DNA from: Patescibacteria group bacterium | Lineage (GTDB): Bacteria > Patescibacteriota > Minisyncoccia > Phycocordibacterales > DATDWN01 | Direction: 5' to 3' | Length of the DNA: 16,625 bases | Assembly: GCA_030917185.1 (NCBI GenBank) | Contig: JAUPVF010000021.1 | Coordinates: 1-16,625, forward strand | In this document: positions 6,574 to 13,368 of the stretch, piece after piece | Layout of the letters: the number at the start of each line of letters is the position of its first letter | How positions within the stretch are numbered: the first letter of the stretch is position 1 | Notes under the pieces: model-generated | Seen by the model: only the letters and a program-made list of their open reading frames with translations | Told to the model about the DNA's origin: nothing | Database searches by the model: none | Position numbers and translations under genes: made by a program

Positions 6574-7499
6574 CCAAACCGAAAATCCTCGTTGTGCTTG
6601 GACCAACCGCCACAGGCAAAAGTGACTTAGCTGTGCTCCTAGCAAAAAAACACAAAGGAGAGGTCATTTCAGCCGATTCACGGCAAGTCTACACTGGTCT
6701 AGATATTGGATCAGGCAAGATAACCAAAAGGGAGATGCAGGGAGTTCCCCACTATTTACTAGATGTTATATCCCCCCGAACAAGATTTTCTGTTGATGCA
6801 TGGAAGAGGAAGACCGAACAGAAAATAAAAGATATACTGTCTCGTGGTAAATTACCGATTATTTGTGGTGGCACCGGCTTCTATATCCAATCAATCGTTG
6901 ATGACATAACCCTCCCCCACGTCCCACCAAATAAAAAACTGCGTAATGAATTAGAGAAAAAAGACGCGCAATCTTTGTTTACCATATTACAAAAACTTGA
7001 CCCAGAACGAGCGCAGACAATTGAACAACACAACCCTGTCCGGCTCGTACGAGCAATTGAAATTGCGACTGCTCTCGGTGCAGTCCCCCCACTCAACAAA
7101 AAAAAGCAGGGAGACTCTACCACGTATGAGTTTTTACAAATTGGACTCACACTGTCCGATACACAATTAAAAGAACGAATCATAAAAAGACTGGATGCGA
7201 GACTAAAAAAAGGAATGCTTCGTGAAGCACAGAAACTGCATGACAATGGCTTGTCATGGAAACGGATGTTTGAATTGGGATTGGAATATAGATACGAATC
7301 ATTGCTATTACAACATAAAATTTCAAAACAAGATTTTGTTGAAAAATTAAACACTGAAATATGGCATTATGCAAAACGCCAAATTACCTGGTTTAAGAGA
7401 GATGCTCGAATCCATTGGTTTGCACCAACAGATACTCATGAGATTGAAATATGTATATCACACTTTCTTGACTCAAAAACAGTTTCAGAGTACAAATAG
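6567..7499 (+). CDS. miaA: tRNA dimethylallyltransferase MiaA
   Basis: MiaA transfers a dimethylallyl group from DMAPP to N6 of A37 in tRNAs reading UNN codons. The 310-residue product has the P-loop GPTATGKS at 12-19, the ISADSRQVYTGLDIGSGK stretch with DSRQVY at 37-42, GGTGFY at 101-106 and the C-terminal KRQITWF at 270-276, all typical of the family. The ATG at 6567 is chosen over an in-frame ATG at 6540 because it has GGAGT (6558-6562) at a proper four-base spacing and gives the usual short N-terminus before the P-loop. Nearby substrates are fitting: tRNA-Leu(CAA) and tRNA-Trp(CCA) both have A36-A37 and read UNN codons, and tRNA-Tyr(GUA) does too. The 35-aa membrane peptide gene starts 13 bp downstream and is probably co-transcribed. 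Confidence 0.95.
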   Translation: MSTKPKILVVLGPTATGKSDLAVLLAKKHKGEVISADSRQVYTGLDIGSGKITKREMQGVPHYLLDVISPRTRFSVDAWKRKTEQKIKDILSRGKLPIICGGTGFYIQSIVDDITLPHVPPNKKLRNELEKKDAQSLFTILQKLDPERAQTIEQHNPVRLVRAIEIATALGAVPPLNKKKQGDSTTYEFLQIGLTLSDTQLKERIIKRLDARLKKGMLREAQKLHDNGLSWKRMFELGLEYRYESLLLQHKISKQDFVEKLNTEIWHYAKRQITWFKRDARIHWFAPTDTHEIEICISHFLDSKTVSEYK

Positions 7500-7512
7500 T
7501 TTGGAGGTGTCT

Positions 7513-7620
7513 ATGCACAAGATATTTAGCGCCTACGGTGGCTGGGGCATCGTAATCTGCGCTATCGTGGGTATTGGTACGATGTGTGCGTTAGGAATCG
7601 TACTGACTGCACACAAATAG
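7513..7620 (+). CDS. 35-aa single-span membrane peptide
   Basis: A short gene starts at ATG 7513 after a consensus SD (GGAGGT, 7503-7508) four bases upstream, and ends in TAG directly before a terminator. The peptide has a short basic and aromatic N-terminus (MHKIFSAY), one hydrophobic span from about residue 11 to 32 rich in Gly, Ala and Ile with two Cys, and ends in AHK. It would be a small inner-membrane protein. The frame is also open upstream into miaA, but those codons belong to the miaA overlap and have no ribosome site. It lies 13 bp after miaA and probably shares its transcript. The family is unknown; a toxin-like or membrane-complex subunit role is possible but not shown. Confidence 0.7.
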   Translation: MHKIFSAYGGWGIVICAIVGIGTMCALGIVLTAHK

Positions 7621-7635
7621 CGGACTGTTTTCATT

Positions 7636-7663
7636 GGCCTCACATTGTGGGGCCTTATTATTT
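7636..7663 (+). terminator. Rho-independent terminator of the miaA / 35-aa unit
   Basis: An 8-bp stem, 7636-7643 with 7647-7654 (one G-U pair, loop ATT), is followed by TTATTATTT. It lies 15 bp after the 35-aa stop codon. Confidence 0.8.
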
Positions 7664-7691
7664 CCACACAAGAATGACTATGTCTTTTCTG

Positions 7692-7762
7692 CGGGAGATG
7701 GAGGAATCGAACCCCCGACAGTGCTTTTGGAGAGCGCTGTTATACCACTTAACTAATCTCCC
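7692..7762 (-). tRNA. tRNA-Trp (anticodon CCA)
   Basis: The minus strand gives a 71-nt cloverleaf: acceptor GGGAGAT/ATCTCCC, D-stem GTTA/TAAC, anticodon loop CTCCAAA (anticodon CCA), T-stem GGGGG/CCTCC with loop TTCGATT, discriminator G as expected for Trp. CCA is not encoded. The anticodon stem GCGCT/AGCAC has a C-A mismatch at the 28-42 pair, and the variable loop is four bases. It lies downstream of rpmG and the rpmG terminator on the same strand; no clear promoter of its own was found. Confidence 0.92.
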
Positions 7763-7781
7763 GAATCAAAATAATACTAAC

Positions 7782-7802
7782 AAAAAATCGCCTTTTTGGC
7801 GA
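7782..7802 (-). terminator. Rho-independent terminator of rpmG
   Basis: On the minus strand TCGCC/GGCGA (7802-7798 with 7792-7788) around a five-base loop is followed by six T residues. It starts 10 bp after the rpmG stop. Confidence 0.8.
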
Positions 7803-7811
7803 ATTTTTGTT

Positions 7812-7967
7812 TTATTTTTTGGTCTCTTTGAAAGCAACTCGTTTGCGGAGTTTCTTGCTATATTTTTTGAGTTCGATTTTTCGCTCAACCTTTTTCTTGT
7901 TTTTTGAGGTCCAATACACCTCACCAGTTGATTTGTTTCGAAGTGGAATTAATCTATCTTGTGACAT
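7812..7967 (-). CDS. rpmG: 50S ribosomal protein L33 (zinc-free form)
   Basis: The 51-residue product begins MSQDRLIPLRNKSTGEVYWT and continues with SKNKKK, IELKKYSKKLRKRV and KETKK. This follows the L33 pattern (I-L----G--Y-TTKNK---P-KLELKKYCP--RKH---KE-K). The cysteine pairs of the zinc-ribbon form are absent, so this is the C-minus, zinc-independent type. L33 binds 23S rRNA near the E site. No SD precedes the ATG. A plausible minus-strand promoter is TTGCTT (8020-8015), 18 bp, TATATT (7996-7991), giving a leader of about 18 nt. A hairpin terminator follows the TAA. The high Lys and Arg content fits a ribosomal protein. Confidence is high despite its small size. Confidence 0.9.
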   Translation of the reverse strand: MSQDRLIPLRNKSTGEVYWTSKNKKKVERKIELKKYSKKLRKRVAFKETKK

Positions 7968-7990
7968 AAATATATTTATTAGGTTTTAAG

Positions 7991-8020
7991 AATATACCAC
8001 ACAATAGGATGTAAAAGCAA
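7991..8020 (-). promoter_or_regulatory. Promoter of rpmG
   Basis: TTGCTT (8020-8015) and TATATT (7996-7991) with 18-bp spacing on the minus strand, lying in the gap just after the aminotransferase gene. The start would be near 7985. Confidence 0.45.
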
Positions 8021-8022
8021 GT

Positions 8023-8862
8023 CTAATAATTTCGGGTCAAAACAGCAAAATCTTTGATCAAAATCTGGGTATTATTACCCACCTGACCGTCCCCTATTAT
8101 ATGCCCATCTACCTTCACTACCGGAATAATATCTTTGTATGACGATGTGATAAAAACTTCATCAGCAGACAATAATTCTTCAACAGAAATATCCCTCTGT
8201 TCAACCGTAAAGTGTTTTTTTGCTAATGTGAGCACAACTTTCAGTGTAATACCTCCAAGCACATTGTGAGATGGTGTAACTAATGTACCACCCGTGAATA
8301 TCGCCACATTACTGGTTGCGCATTCCAAAACCTTTCCATTGTGTACAAATAAAATCTCAATTGCTTTTTCTTTTTTTCGTTTCCGTTGAAACTGTGTCGC
8401 CGTAATGTAGTTAGTTGTTTTTGACTCGGGCATAAATCGTTGATGATCCAATGTCATCAATTTTGCTCCTTTTGTATACAGCACTTTCGGTAATGCTGAA
8501 AATGGTTCAGCTAATATGAAAAATGTTGGGTGTTGTGGGTCGTATTCAATACCAGCAATTGTTTGCCCGCCAGTCAAAATCAAACGCAGATTCGTCCGTT
8601 CAAAACTATTCTTTTTGATCAGTGAATAAATTATTTTTTCAATTTCTTGGTTGGAATACGGAACCTTCAGCCCAAGTGATTGAGCTGAGTGACGAAACCT
8701 TTTCATGTGGTCTGCAAATTGAAAGATTTTATTATTGAACGTGGTAATACCGTCGTAGATTGCATACCCACGTAGTAGACCAATGTCGTACAAACTAACC
8801 GATGCCTTGTTCACAGGTATAATTGCACCATTCAAAAAACAGTATGGGATAGATGTTTTCAT
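8023..8862 (-). CDS. Class IV aminotransferase (branched-chain or D-amino-acid aminotransferase type)
   Basis: This 279-residue protein is a fold-type IV PLP enzyme. Seen motifs: FLNG and SLYDIGLLRGYAIYDGITTFNNKIFQFADHMKR at the N-terminus; the Schiff-base lysine K148 in PESKTTNYI; E180 in GKVLECATSNVAIF, which contacts the pyridine nitrogen; GGIT at 203-206 for the phosphate; and the C-terminal DEVFITSSYKDIIPVVKVDG. Members transaminate branched-chain amino acids, make D-alanine or D-glutamate, or act as aminodeoxychorismate lyases. The sequence alone does not decide between IlvE and Dat, so no symbol is given; with murA and murB close by, supply of D-amino acids for peptidoglycan is one inferred option. 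TAGATT (8874-8869) ends six bases before the ATG and no SD is present, suggesting a leaderless message. Confidence 0.88.
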   Translation of the reverse strand: MKTSIPYCFLNGAIIPVNKASVSLYDIGLLRGYAIYDGITTFNNKIFQFADHMKRFRHSAQSLGLKVPYSNQEIEKIIYSLIKKNSFERTNLRLILTGGQTIAGIEYDPQHPTFFILAEPFSALPKVLYTKGAKLMTLDHQRFMPESKTTNYITATQFQRKRKKEKAIEILFVHNGKVLECATSNVAIFTGGTLVTPSHNVLGGITLKVVLTLAKKHFTVEQRDISVEELLSADEVFITSSYKDIIPVVKVDGHIIGDGQVGNNTQILIKDFAVLTRNY

Positions 8863-8868
8863 ACACCA

Positions 8869-8897
8869 AATCTACCACCTAATACCCAAGTGGGCAA
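8869..8897 (-). promoter_or_regulatory. Promoter of the class IV aminotransferase gene
   Basis: TTGCCC (8897-8892), 17 bp, TAGATT (8874-8869) on the minus strand. The predicted start is at the A of the ATG (8862). Confidence 0.55.
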
Positions 8898-8947
8898 ATG
8901 CCATGGTGTTGCACAGCATACGGGATTTGGCCTTATATTTAACATAG

Positions 8948-8983
8948 TTGACTTAATGATATTAATATGATTAAATTTAATCA
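8948..8983 (+). promoter_or_regulatory. Promoter with 16-bp palindrome upstream of the 132-aa gene
   Basis: TTGACT (8948-8953), 17 bp and TTAAAT (8971-8976) form a plausible promoter. A perfect palindrome TGATTAAATTTAATCA (8968-8983) covers the -10 and the predicted start, where a dimeric repressor could block polymerase. It is AT-only in its core, so chance symmetry is possible. Confidence 0.5.
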
Positions 8984-8995
8984 GAAAGGTTCCCT

Positions 8996-9394
8996 ATGAA
9001 ATGCCAAATTGAGTTCTGCCCGAATCCAAATGTTGTCGAAATCCATGTCAATCAACGGTTGATCCAAGGATCTGTCCTCTACTTTGAGTGCTCTGCTGAC
9101 TCAAGTGAAATAGGAAAAGAATTCAAGAAGCAAGCAATCAATGCAGACAACCTTCTCAATTTCTGCAAGACGGTCAGCGAATTAGATGGGATGGAGGGAG
9201 AAATCTTATTTGATCGCTACACTATACAACTATCTAAAGCTTCAATGTTTTCTTGGGATGAGGTCTTGCCTCACATCCTAAATGCTTTGCAAACCTTTAT
9301 CGCAAAGGATAACACTCTCGAAGAATCTGGCCCAGCCAAACGGCTGACAGAAGAAGAGTTGCATATTCTACGCCAACAAGGTTGCAAAGTATAA
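8996..9394 (+). CDS. Small protein resembling the Nfu/NifU N-terminal scaffold domain
   Basis: The 132-residue soluble protein starts at an ATG preceded by AGAAAGG. The pattern NPNVVEIHVNQRLIQGSVLYFEC near the N-terminus, then ELDGMEGEILFDRYTIQLSKAS and SWDEVLPHILNALQTFI, recalls the Nfu_N domain, which has an NPN motif, a valine-glycine turn, a -T(V/I)-K strand and a terminal W--L-P-I---I--F helix. The C-terminal CxxC iron-sulfur domain of Nfu is absent, and the four Cys are scattered (C3, C8, C32 and C57, plus C130 near the end). The tail (AKRLTEEELHILRQQGCKV) is unique. If the match holds it could be a partner in Fe-S work, and a cysteine desulfurase is encoded 5 kb away, but this is inference from pattern only. 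It forms its own unit with promoter and terminator. Confidence 0.6.
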   Translation: MKCQIEFCPNPNVVEIHVNQRLIQGSVLYFECSADSSEIGKEFKKQAINADNLLNFCKTVSELDGMEGEILFDRYTIQLSKASMFSWDEVLPHILNALQTFIAKDNTLEESGPAKRLTEEELHILRQQGCKV

Positions 9395-9399
9395 ATTAT

Positions 9400-9447
9400 G
9401 CCCATGAAAGAGCCTCGACAACGGATCTCTTCCATGGGCTTTCATTT
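9400..9447 (+). terminator. Rho-independent terminator of the 132-aa gene
   Basis: A 13-bp stem with one A-C mismatch pairs 9400-9412 with 9427-9439 around a 14-base loop, followed by TTTCATTT. It starts six bases after the stop codon. Confidence 0.7.
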
Positions 9448-9497
9448 ACCAAAACATATGAGATTTCACCTCGTATCCCGCCATTCGAATCCACCAC

Positions 9498-9519
9498 GCA
9501 AGCAAAGCAGTTTGCTTGC
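9498..9519. repeat. 9-bp perfect hairpin in the gap before tRNA-Tyr
   Basis: GCAAGCAAA (9498-9506) and TTTGCTTGC (9511-9519) with loop GCAG form a perfect hairpin. There is no T-run on either side, so it is not a standard terminator. Its role is unknown. Confidence 0.5.
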
Positions 9520-9522
9520 TCT

Positions 9523-9572
9523 GGCGCACAATATAAAAAACTGCCTTTCAGCAGTTTTTTATATTGTGCGCC
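9523..9572. repeat. 22-bp perfect inverted repeat overlapping the tRNA-Tyr 3' end; bidirectional terminator core
   Basis: Arms 9523-9544 and 9551-9572 are perfect reverse complements around the loop CTTTCA. The inner part (AAAAAACTGC / GCAGTTTTTT) is a standard two-way terminator for tRNA-Tyr (-) and for plus-strand read-through. The outer 12 bp of each arm are not needed for termination, and the right arm includes the last six bases of tRNA-Tyr (9567-9572). Confidence 0.85.
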
Positions 9573-9649
9573 GGGTAGGATTCGAACCTACGTAGGCCGA
9601 AGCCGACAGATTTACAGTCTGTTGTAATTGACCACTCTACCACCGACGC
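9567..9649 (-). tRNA. tRNA-Tyr (anticodon GTA)
   Basis: The minus strand gives an 83-nt class II tRNA: acceptor GCGTCGG/CCGGCGC (one G-U pair), anticodon stem ACAGA/TCTGT with loop CTGTAAA (anticodon GUA), a long variable arm with a CTTCGG-type loop, T-stem GTAGG/CCTAC with loop TTCGAAT, discriminator A. CCA is not encoded. The 3' acceptor strand also forms part of a 22-bp inverted repeat. A possible promoter is TTGTGT (9689-9684), 17 bp, TATATT (9666-9661). Confidence 0.95.
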
Positions 9650-9660
9650 ATATGTAAGAA

Positions 9661-9689
9661 AATATATCATACCCGTAAGGATGACACAA
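9661..9689 (-). promoter_or_regulatory. Promoter of tRNA-Tyr
   Basis: TTGTGT (9689-9684), 17-bp spacer, TATATT (9666-9661) on the minus strand, giving a start a few bases before the mature 5' end at 9649. It lies between the clpB stop and the tRNA. A TATGAT box a few bases upstream is an alternative -10. Confidence 0.45.
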
Positions 9690-9709
9690 ATTCTTACAAC
9701 CACTCAATA

Positions 9710-12385
9710 TTATACTGCTGCCTTTTTACTAACCAGGTTTTCTGCTACAAACGAGCCTTTTCTACCTTTTTTAACATCAAATGTATATTCCCCACCCTTC
9801 ACATCAACAGTAATACTACCGCCTTTCATAATACCTTTACTTACCATAAGAGATGCAATTGGAGTTAAGATTTTGTTTTGAATCAAACGTTTCAATGGTC
9901 GTGCTCCGTACTGTGGGCTATACCCCGTATCAGCAAGATCAGTATACACGGCTGGGGTAAGTGTAATTGATATTTCTTTTTGGGCTAACCGTTCGGTAAT
10001 AATACCAACTTGAATTTTAACAATTTCAGCAATTGCTTCTCTACCCAAAATATCAAAAATAACAATATCATCTAATCGGTTCAAAAACTCTGGACGAAAA
10101 TGATCTTTCAGTGCATCCATCACTTTTGTTTTTGCTTCCTCATAGCCGGCTTTTTCTGTTTTATCATGAGAAAATCCAATTTTCTCCATTTTATCAATGT
10201 ATTGTGAGCCAATGTTTGAGGTTAAAATGATAACAGTGTTGCGGAAGTTAACTGCGCGACCCTTAGCATCAGTCAACTGACCATTGTCCAAAACTTGTAA
10301 CAAGATATTAAATACCTCCGGGTGTGCCTTTTCAATTTCATCAAACAACACAACAGAGTACGGCCGATGTCGTACCATTTCAGTTAAATTCCCTCCTTCT
10401 TCATATCCAACATATCCAGCAGGTGCACCAATCATTTTGGACACACTATGCTTTTCCATAAACTCAGACATATCAATTCGAATCAGCGCCTTATCATCAT
10501 TGAAAAGAAATTGTGCTAGGGCTTTAGTTAATTCTGTTTTACCAACACCAGTTGGACCCAAAAACAAGAACGAACCAATTGGTCGATTGGGATCAGCAAT
10601 GCCAGCACGTGAACGTTTTATTGTATCTGATATTTTTTTGACCACCTCATCCTGACCGACGATGCGTTTCTTTAACACATCATCCATTCGGTTCAACTTA
10701 TCCGCTTCTTCCTCCAACATGCGTGATACATGAATACCTGTCCATTTAGATACAATGTTAGCAATATCATTTTCGGTGATTTCTTCTTTCAAAATACGTC
10801 GAGAACTTTGTAATTTCTTCAACCGTTTGATTTTAGCATCTAACTCTTTTTCTAGTTCAGGGATTTTGCCATAACGAATTTCAGCTGTTTTAGATAAATC
10901 AGCTCGTGCTTCGGCAGTATCCGCCTCACGACGGAGTTCTTCTAATTGTTTTTTTAGTGACTTGATACCAGTAACTGTTTCTTTTTCATTATTCCATTTT
11001 AATTCCAACTCACTTGTTTCCTCTTGTAAGTCAGCGATTTCTTTCTCAATATCTTTCACTCGGGCTTTTGATTTTTGATCTGTTTCTTTTTTCAATGCCT
11101 CGCGTTCAATTTCCAACTTAACAACTTTAGAATGAGTTTCTTGCAAGACTGGTGGCATATTTTCCAACGCAATTTTCAAAAATGAAGCGGATTCATCAAT
11201 TAAATCCACTGCTTTGTCAGGCAAAAACCGATCGGTAATATATCGACTACTCAAATTAACTGCGGCAACAATCGCCTCATCTGTAATACGCACACCATGA
11301 TACAACTCATATTTTTCCTTTAGTCCTCGCAAAATAGTAATTGCATCGGCAATACTTGGCTCATTGATATAGACCGGCTGAAAACGCCGGGTTAATGCGG
11401 GATCTTTTTCAATATATTTTTGATATTCTTTCAGTGTAGTTGCACCGATGGCTCTTAATTCACCCCGAGCCAATGCCGGTTTCAACATGTTTGAAGCGTC
11501 TAATGAACCTTCTGCGGAACCTGCACCAACAATGGTATGTATTTCATCGACAAACAAAATAATCTTACCATCTGCCTTTTCAATTTCTTTCAAAATATTT
11601 TTCAATCGCTCCTCAAACTCACCACGGTATTTTGTACCAGCAATAAGTAAACCAAGATCAAGAGAAACTAATTCTTTATCTTTGAGTGATTCTGGCACCT
11701 CGCCCATACTCATCCGAATAGCCAAACCTTCTGCAATAGCGGTTTTGCCAACACCCGCCTCACCGATAAGGATTGGATTATTTTTCGTACGTCGTGACAG
11801 TATCTGAATAATACGTGATATTTCACTATCACGACCAATAACTGGATCGAGTTTGTTCTGTAATGCCAGTTTTGTTAAATTGCGAGTGTATTTAGATAAT
11901 GCCTTAAATTTTTTAGGTGCCTCTGCCTCTGCATTTTTCTTGGTACGAATTTCCTCAAGTATCTGCAACACTGTGTCTTTTGTGATCTTGAATTTCATTA
12001 ACAAATCACGTGCAGGACTTGGTGTCTGCATCACAGAAATAAATAAATGTTCAGTTGAAACAAACTCATCTCCGAGTTCCGTTGCTTCTTTTGTGGAATT
12101 TTCAATAACCTGTGCCAACTCTGGAGTAAGATAAATCTGATATGATGCAGACAGTGTTTGACCAGATTCTGTGCCTTCGATCGTATCCAATAACGAGTCG
12201 GTCAATAAAATAGAATCTATTTCTAGACGATCCAAAATAGAAGAAACAATGCTATCCTCCTGCAACACCAAAGCAGCCAACAGATGCAGTGGATTTACGT
12301 GGTTCTGGTTACGCTCAATAGCCAATTCATGGGCTTTACGAATGGCTTCTTTTGCTTTTGTTGTAAATTGGTTAAATGGTGGCAT
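9710..12385 (-). CDS. clpB: ClpB-type AAA+ disaggregase with an IGF tripeptide in the second ATPase domain
   Basis: The 891-residue protein is a Hsp100 ATPase that threads aggregated proteins through a hexameric pore. Domains: N-terminal Clp_N repeat region (1-150); AAA1 with Walker A GEAGVGKT (208-215) and Walker B LFVDEIH; a long coiled-coil middle domain of about 125 residues (405-530) containing the ClpB-typical [19 protein letters not shown]2 with Walker A GPTGVGKT (610-617) and Walker [10 protein letters not shown]; and the C-terminal small domain ([11 protein letters not shown]). Middle-domain length and this motif argue for ClpB rather than ClpC or ClpA. Unusually, residues 736-738 read IGF in an insertion before [23 protein letters not shown], where ClpC and ClpA carry their ClpP-docking loop. 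No SD; the promoter has a palindrome over the start site. A long Gly/Lys-rich C-terminal tail ends VSKKAAV. Confidence 0.93.
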   Translation of the reverse strand: MPPFNQFTTKAKEAIRKAHELAIERNQNHVNPLHLLAALVLQEDSIVSSILDRLEIDSILLTDSLLDTIEGTESGQTLSASYQIYLTPELAQVIENSTKEATELGDEFVSTEHLFISVMQTPSPARDLLMKFKITKDTVLQILEEIRTKKNAEAEAPKKFKALSKYTRNLTKLALQNKLDPVIGRDSEISRIIQILSRRTKNNPILIGEAGVGKTAIAEGLAIRMSMGEVPESLKDKELVSLDLGLLIAGTKYRGEFEERLKNILKEIEKADGKIILFVDEIHTIVGAGSAEGSLDASNMLKPALARGELRAIGATTLKEYQKYIEKDPALTRRFQPVYINEPSIADAITILRGLKEKYELYHGVRITDEAIVAAVNLSSRYITDRFLPDKAVDLIDESASFLKIALENMPPVLQETHSKVVKLEIEREALKKETDQKSKARVKDIEKEIADLQEETSELELKWNNEKETVTGIKSLKKQLEELRREADTAEARADLSKTAEIRYGKIPELEKELDAKIKRLKKLQSSRRILKEEITENDIANIVSKWTGIHVSRMLEEEADKLNRMDDVLKKRIVGQDEVVKKISDTIKRSRAGIADPNRPIGSFLFLGPTGVGKTELTKALAQFLFNDDKALIRIDMSEFMEKHSVSKMIGAPAGYVGYEEGGNLTEMVRHRPYSVVLFDEIEKAHPEVFNILLQVLDNGQLTDAKGRAVNFRNTVIILTSNIGSQYIDKMEKIGFSHDKTEKAGYEEAKTKVMDALKDHFRPEFLNRLDDIVIFDILGREAIAEIVKIQVGIITERLAQKEISITLTPAVYTDLADTGYSPQYGARPLKRLIQNKILTPIASLMVSKGIMKGGSITVDVKGGEYTFDVKKGRKGSFVAENLVSKKAAV

Positions 12386-12394
12386 ATCTAAAAT

Positions 12395-12437
12395 TAGTTT
12401 ACATGTAAACTATATCGCCAAATAGCACTCTAGTCAA
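12395..12437 (-). promoter_or_regulatory. clpB promoter with 18-bp palindromic operator
   Basis: TTGACT (12437-12432), 17 bp, TATAGT (12414-12409) on the minus strand is a good housekeeping promoter with a start near 12402. The perfect palindrome TAGTTTACATGTAAACTA (12395-12412) overlaps the -10 and start, the classic position for a repressor. A CIRCE-like half site, ATAGCACTC (12422-12430, 8 of 9 bases of TTAGCACTC), lies in the spacer, but its partner half is not recognisable. Confidence 0.7.
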
Positions 12438-12462
12438 ATTGGCTAGGAATGTTCTTGTGTGA

Positions 12463-13284
12463 TTATTTTTTATCAACCAATTGAGGTAATTCATGAGTAA
12501 AAATAGTGATAGGAGTAAAAGCACTTGTCTCTGCTTCTGATAATTTCATACCAATAATATCCCCTGAAAGATTAAAAAATGGACTGCCGGAAAGTAAACC
12601 TCGACTACTCAGATCTGTTTCTATACCAGATACAAATTTAGTGGTTGAACTACTGGTATCATTTTCTTTCATGATAAATGATGACACCCGTCCCACAGAC
12701 ACAGCATTAGTTGTATCACCACCGAGGCCGATGATGGTTTGACCTAAACTTGGTTCAACTGTTGCAAGTGTTGCAGGGGAAAATGCATATGAACCCTTGC
12801 TTGGACGTGCCGCCCGAAACAACATAAAACTCGTCTGTTTGTCCGGTACGATAGGTGCAATGGACAGTTCCACCCCATCAGCGTCAACCGCAGTGTACAC
12901 CATATCAATTGAAATAACTCTACGTGTAGTTGCAATCAGTCCATCTTTAGTGGTCACCACCCCAAGTCCATACAACTGTTTGGTTTCGGCTACTGGATCA
13001 CGTTCATAAATACGAACAATACTTTTTTGATTTTTATCAATTGAGTTTAATATCAAGTCTTCTTCTTTGACCACCACAGTGGTTACTTCTTTCGGTTTAG
13101 TTGATAACAAATCTGTTGGAGTAACCTTTTCAATTGTTTTTTCAACAACACGGTTTATTGTTCGAGTAACTTCTAAAGGTGCCTGTTGCAAAAGTGAGAC
13201 AGTAATAATACCGGTTGCAATTGAAGTCACAAAACTGACCAAAAGAGTTAATAAAACAATCTGATTTGTGTTGAGGTCATCCAT
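12463..13284 (-). CDS. Membrane-anchored HtrA/trypsin-like protein with degenerate catalytic triad
   Basis: The 273-residue protein has a short cytoplasmic N-terminus, one membrane span at about 7-32 and then an extracytoplasmic domain. After a Val/Thr/Lys-rich linker (40-75), the strands YGLGVVTTKDGLIATTRRVI (105-124) and GLLSGSPFFNLSGDIIGM (229-246) match the two best-known HtrA segments, GSGVI---DGYILTNNHV and GNSGGPL-N--GEVIGI. The serine is kept (S232), but the histidine is replaced by Arg (R122) and the DLA(V/L)L segment reads TSFMLFRA, with no Asp. A typical protease is therefore unlikely; a scaffold or substrate-binding role in the envelope is inferred. No PDZ domain follows. An extended -10 (TGTTATAAT) ends 11 bases before the ATG and there is no SD, so the leader is very short. 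It is encoded 78 bp upstream of clpB on the same strand. Confidence 0.72.
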   Translation of the reverse strand: MDDLNTNQIVLLTLLVSFVTSIATGIITVSLLQQAPLEVTRTINRVVEKTIEKVTPTDLLSTKPKEVTTVVVKEEDLILNSIDKNQKSIVRIYERDPVAETKQLYGLGVVTTKDGLIATTRRVISIDMVYTAVDADGVELSIAPIVPDKQTSFMLFRAARPSKGSYAFSPATLATVEPSLGQTIIGLGGDTTNAVSVGRVSSFIMKENDTSSSTTKFVSGIETDLSSRGLLSGSPFFNLSGDIIGMKLSEAETSAFTPITIFTHELPQLVDKK

Positions 13285-13295
13285 AATGTATGTGT

Positions 13296-13304
13296 ATTAT
13301 AACA
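13296..13304 (-). promoter_or_regulatory. Extended -10 promoter of the HtrA-like gene
   Basis: TGTTATAAT on the minus strand (13304-13296) is a perfect extended -10. The predicted start is about 13289, giving a leader of about five bases. No good -35 is visible. Confidence 0.6.
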
Positions 13305-13314
13305 CAAGACACAT

Positions 13315-13348
13315 AAAAACAAAGACAACCTAGGATGTCTCTGTTTTT
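13315..13348. terminator. Terminator between the 110-aa gene and the HtrA-like gene
   Basis: AGACA/TGTCT (13323-13327 with 13336-13340), one mismatch, then seven further pairs (13315-13321 with 13342-13348) flanked by A- and T-runs. It lies after the stop of the minus-strand 110-aa gene, and the T-run on that strand (TTTTTATG) suits it. Confidence 0.65.
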
Positions 13349-13368
13349 ACTCGTTTCCTCTTGTTTAA

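Noticed and set aside
9470..9500. TTCGAATCC in the gap before tRNA-Tyr resembling a tRNA T-loop on the plus strand
   Set aside because: The flanking bases do not form a T-stem or acceptor stem, so I cannot call a tRNA fragment or attachment site.
10284..12134. Several long plus-strand frames opposite clpB
   Set aside because: They are antisense shadows of the clpB gene with Ser/Pro/Asn-rich low-information translations and no ribosome sites.
12420..12450. Complete CIRCE element at the clpB promoter
   Set aside because: Only one half site (ATAGCACTC) is clear; no spacer between 7 and 10 bases gives a matching GAGTGCTAA half.
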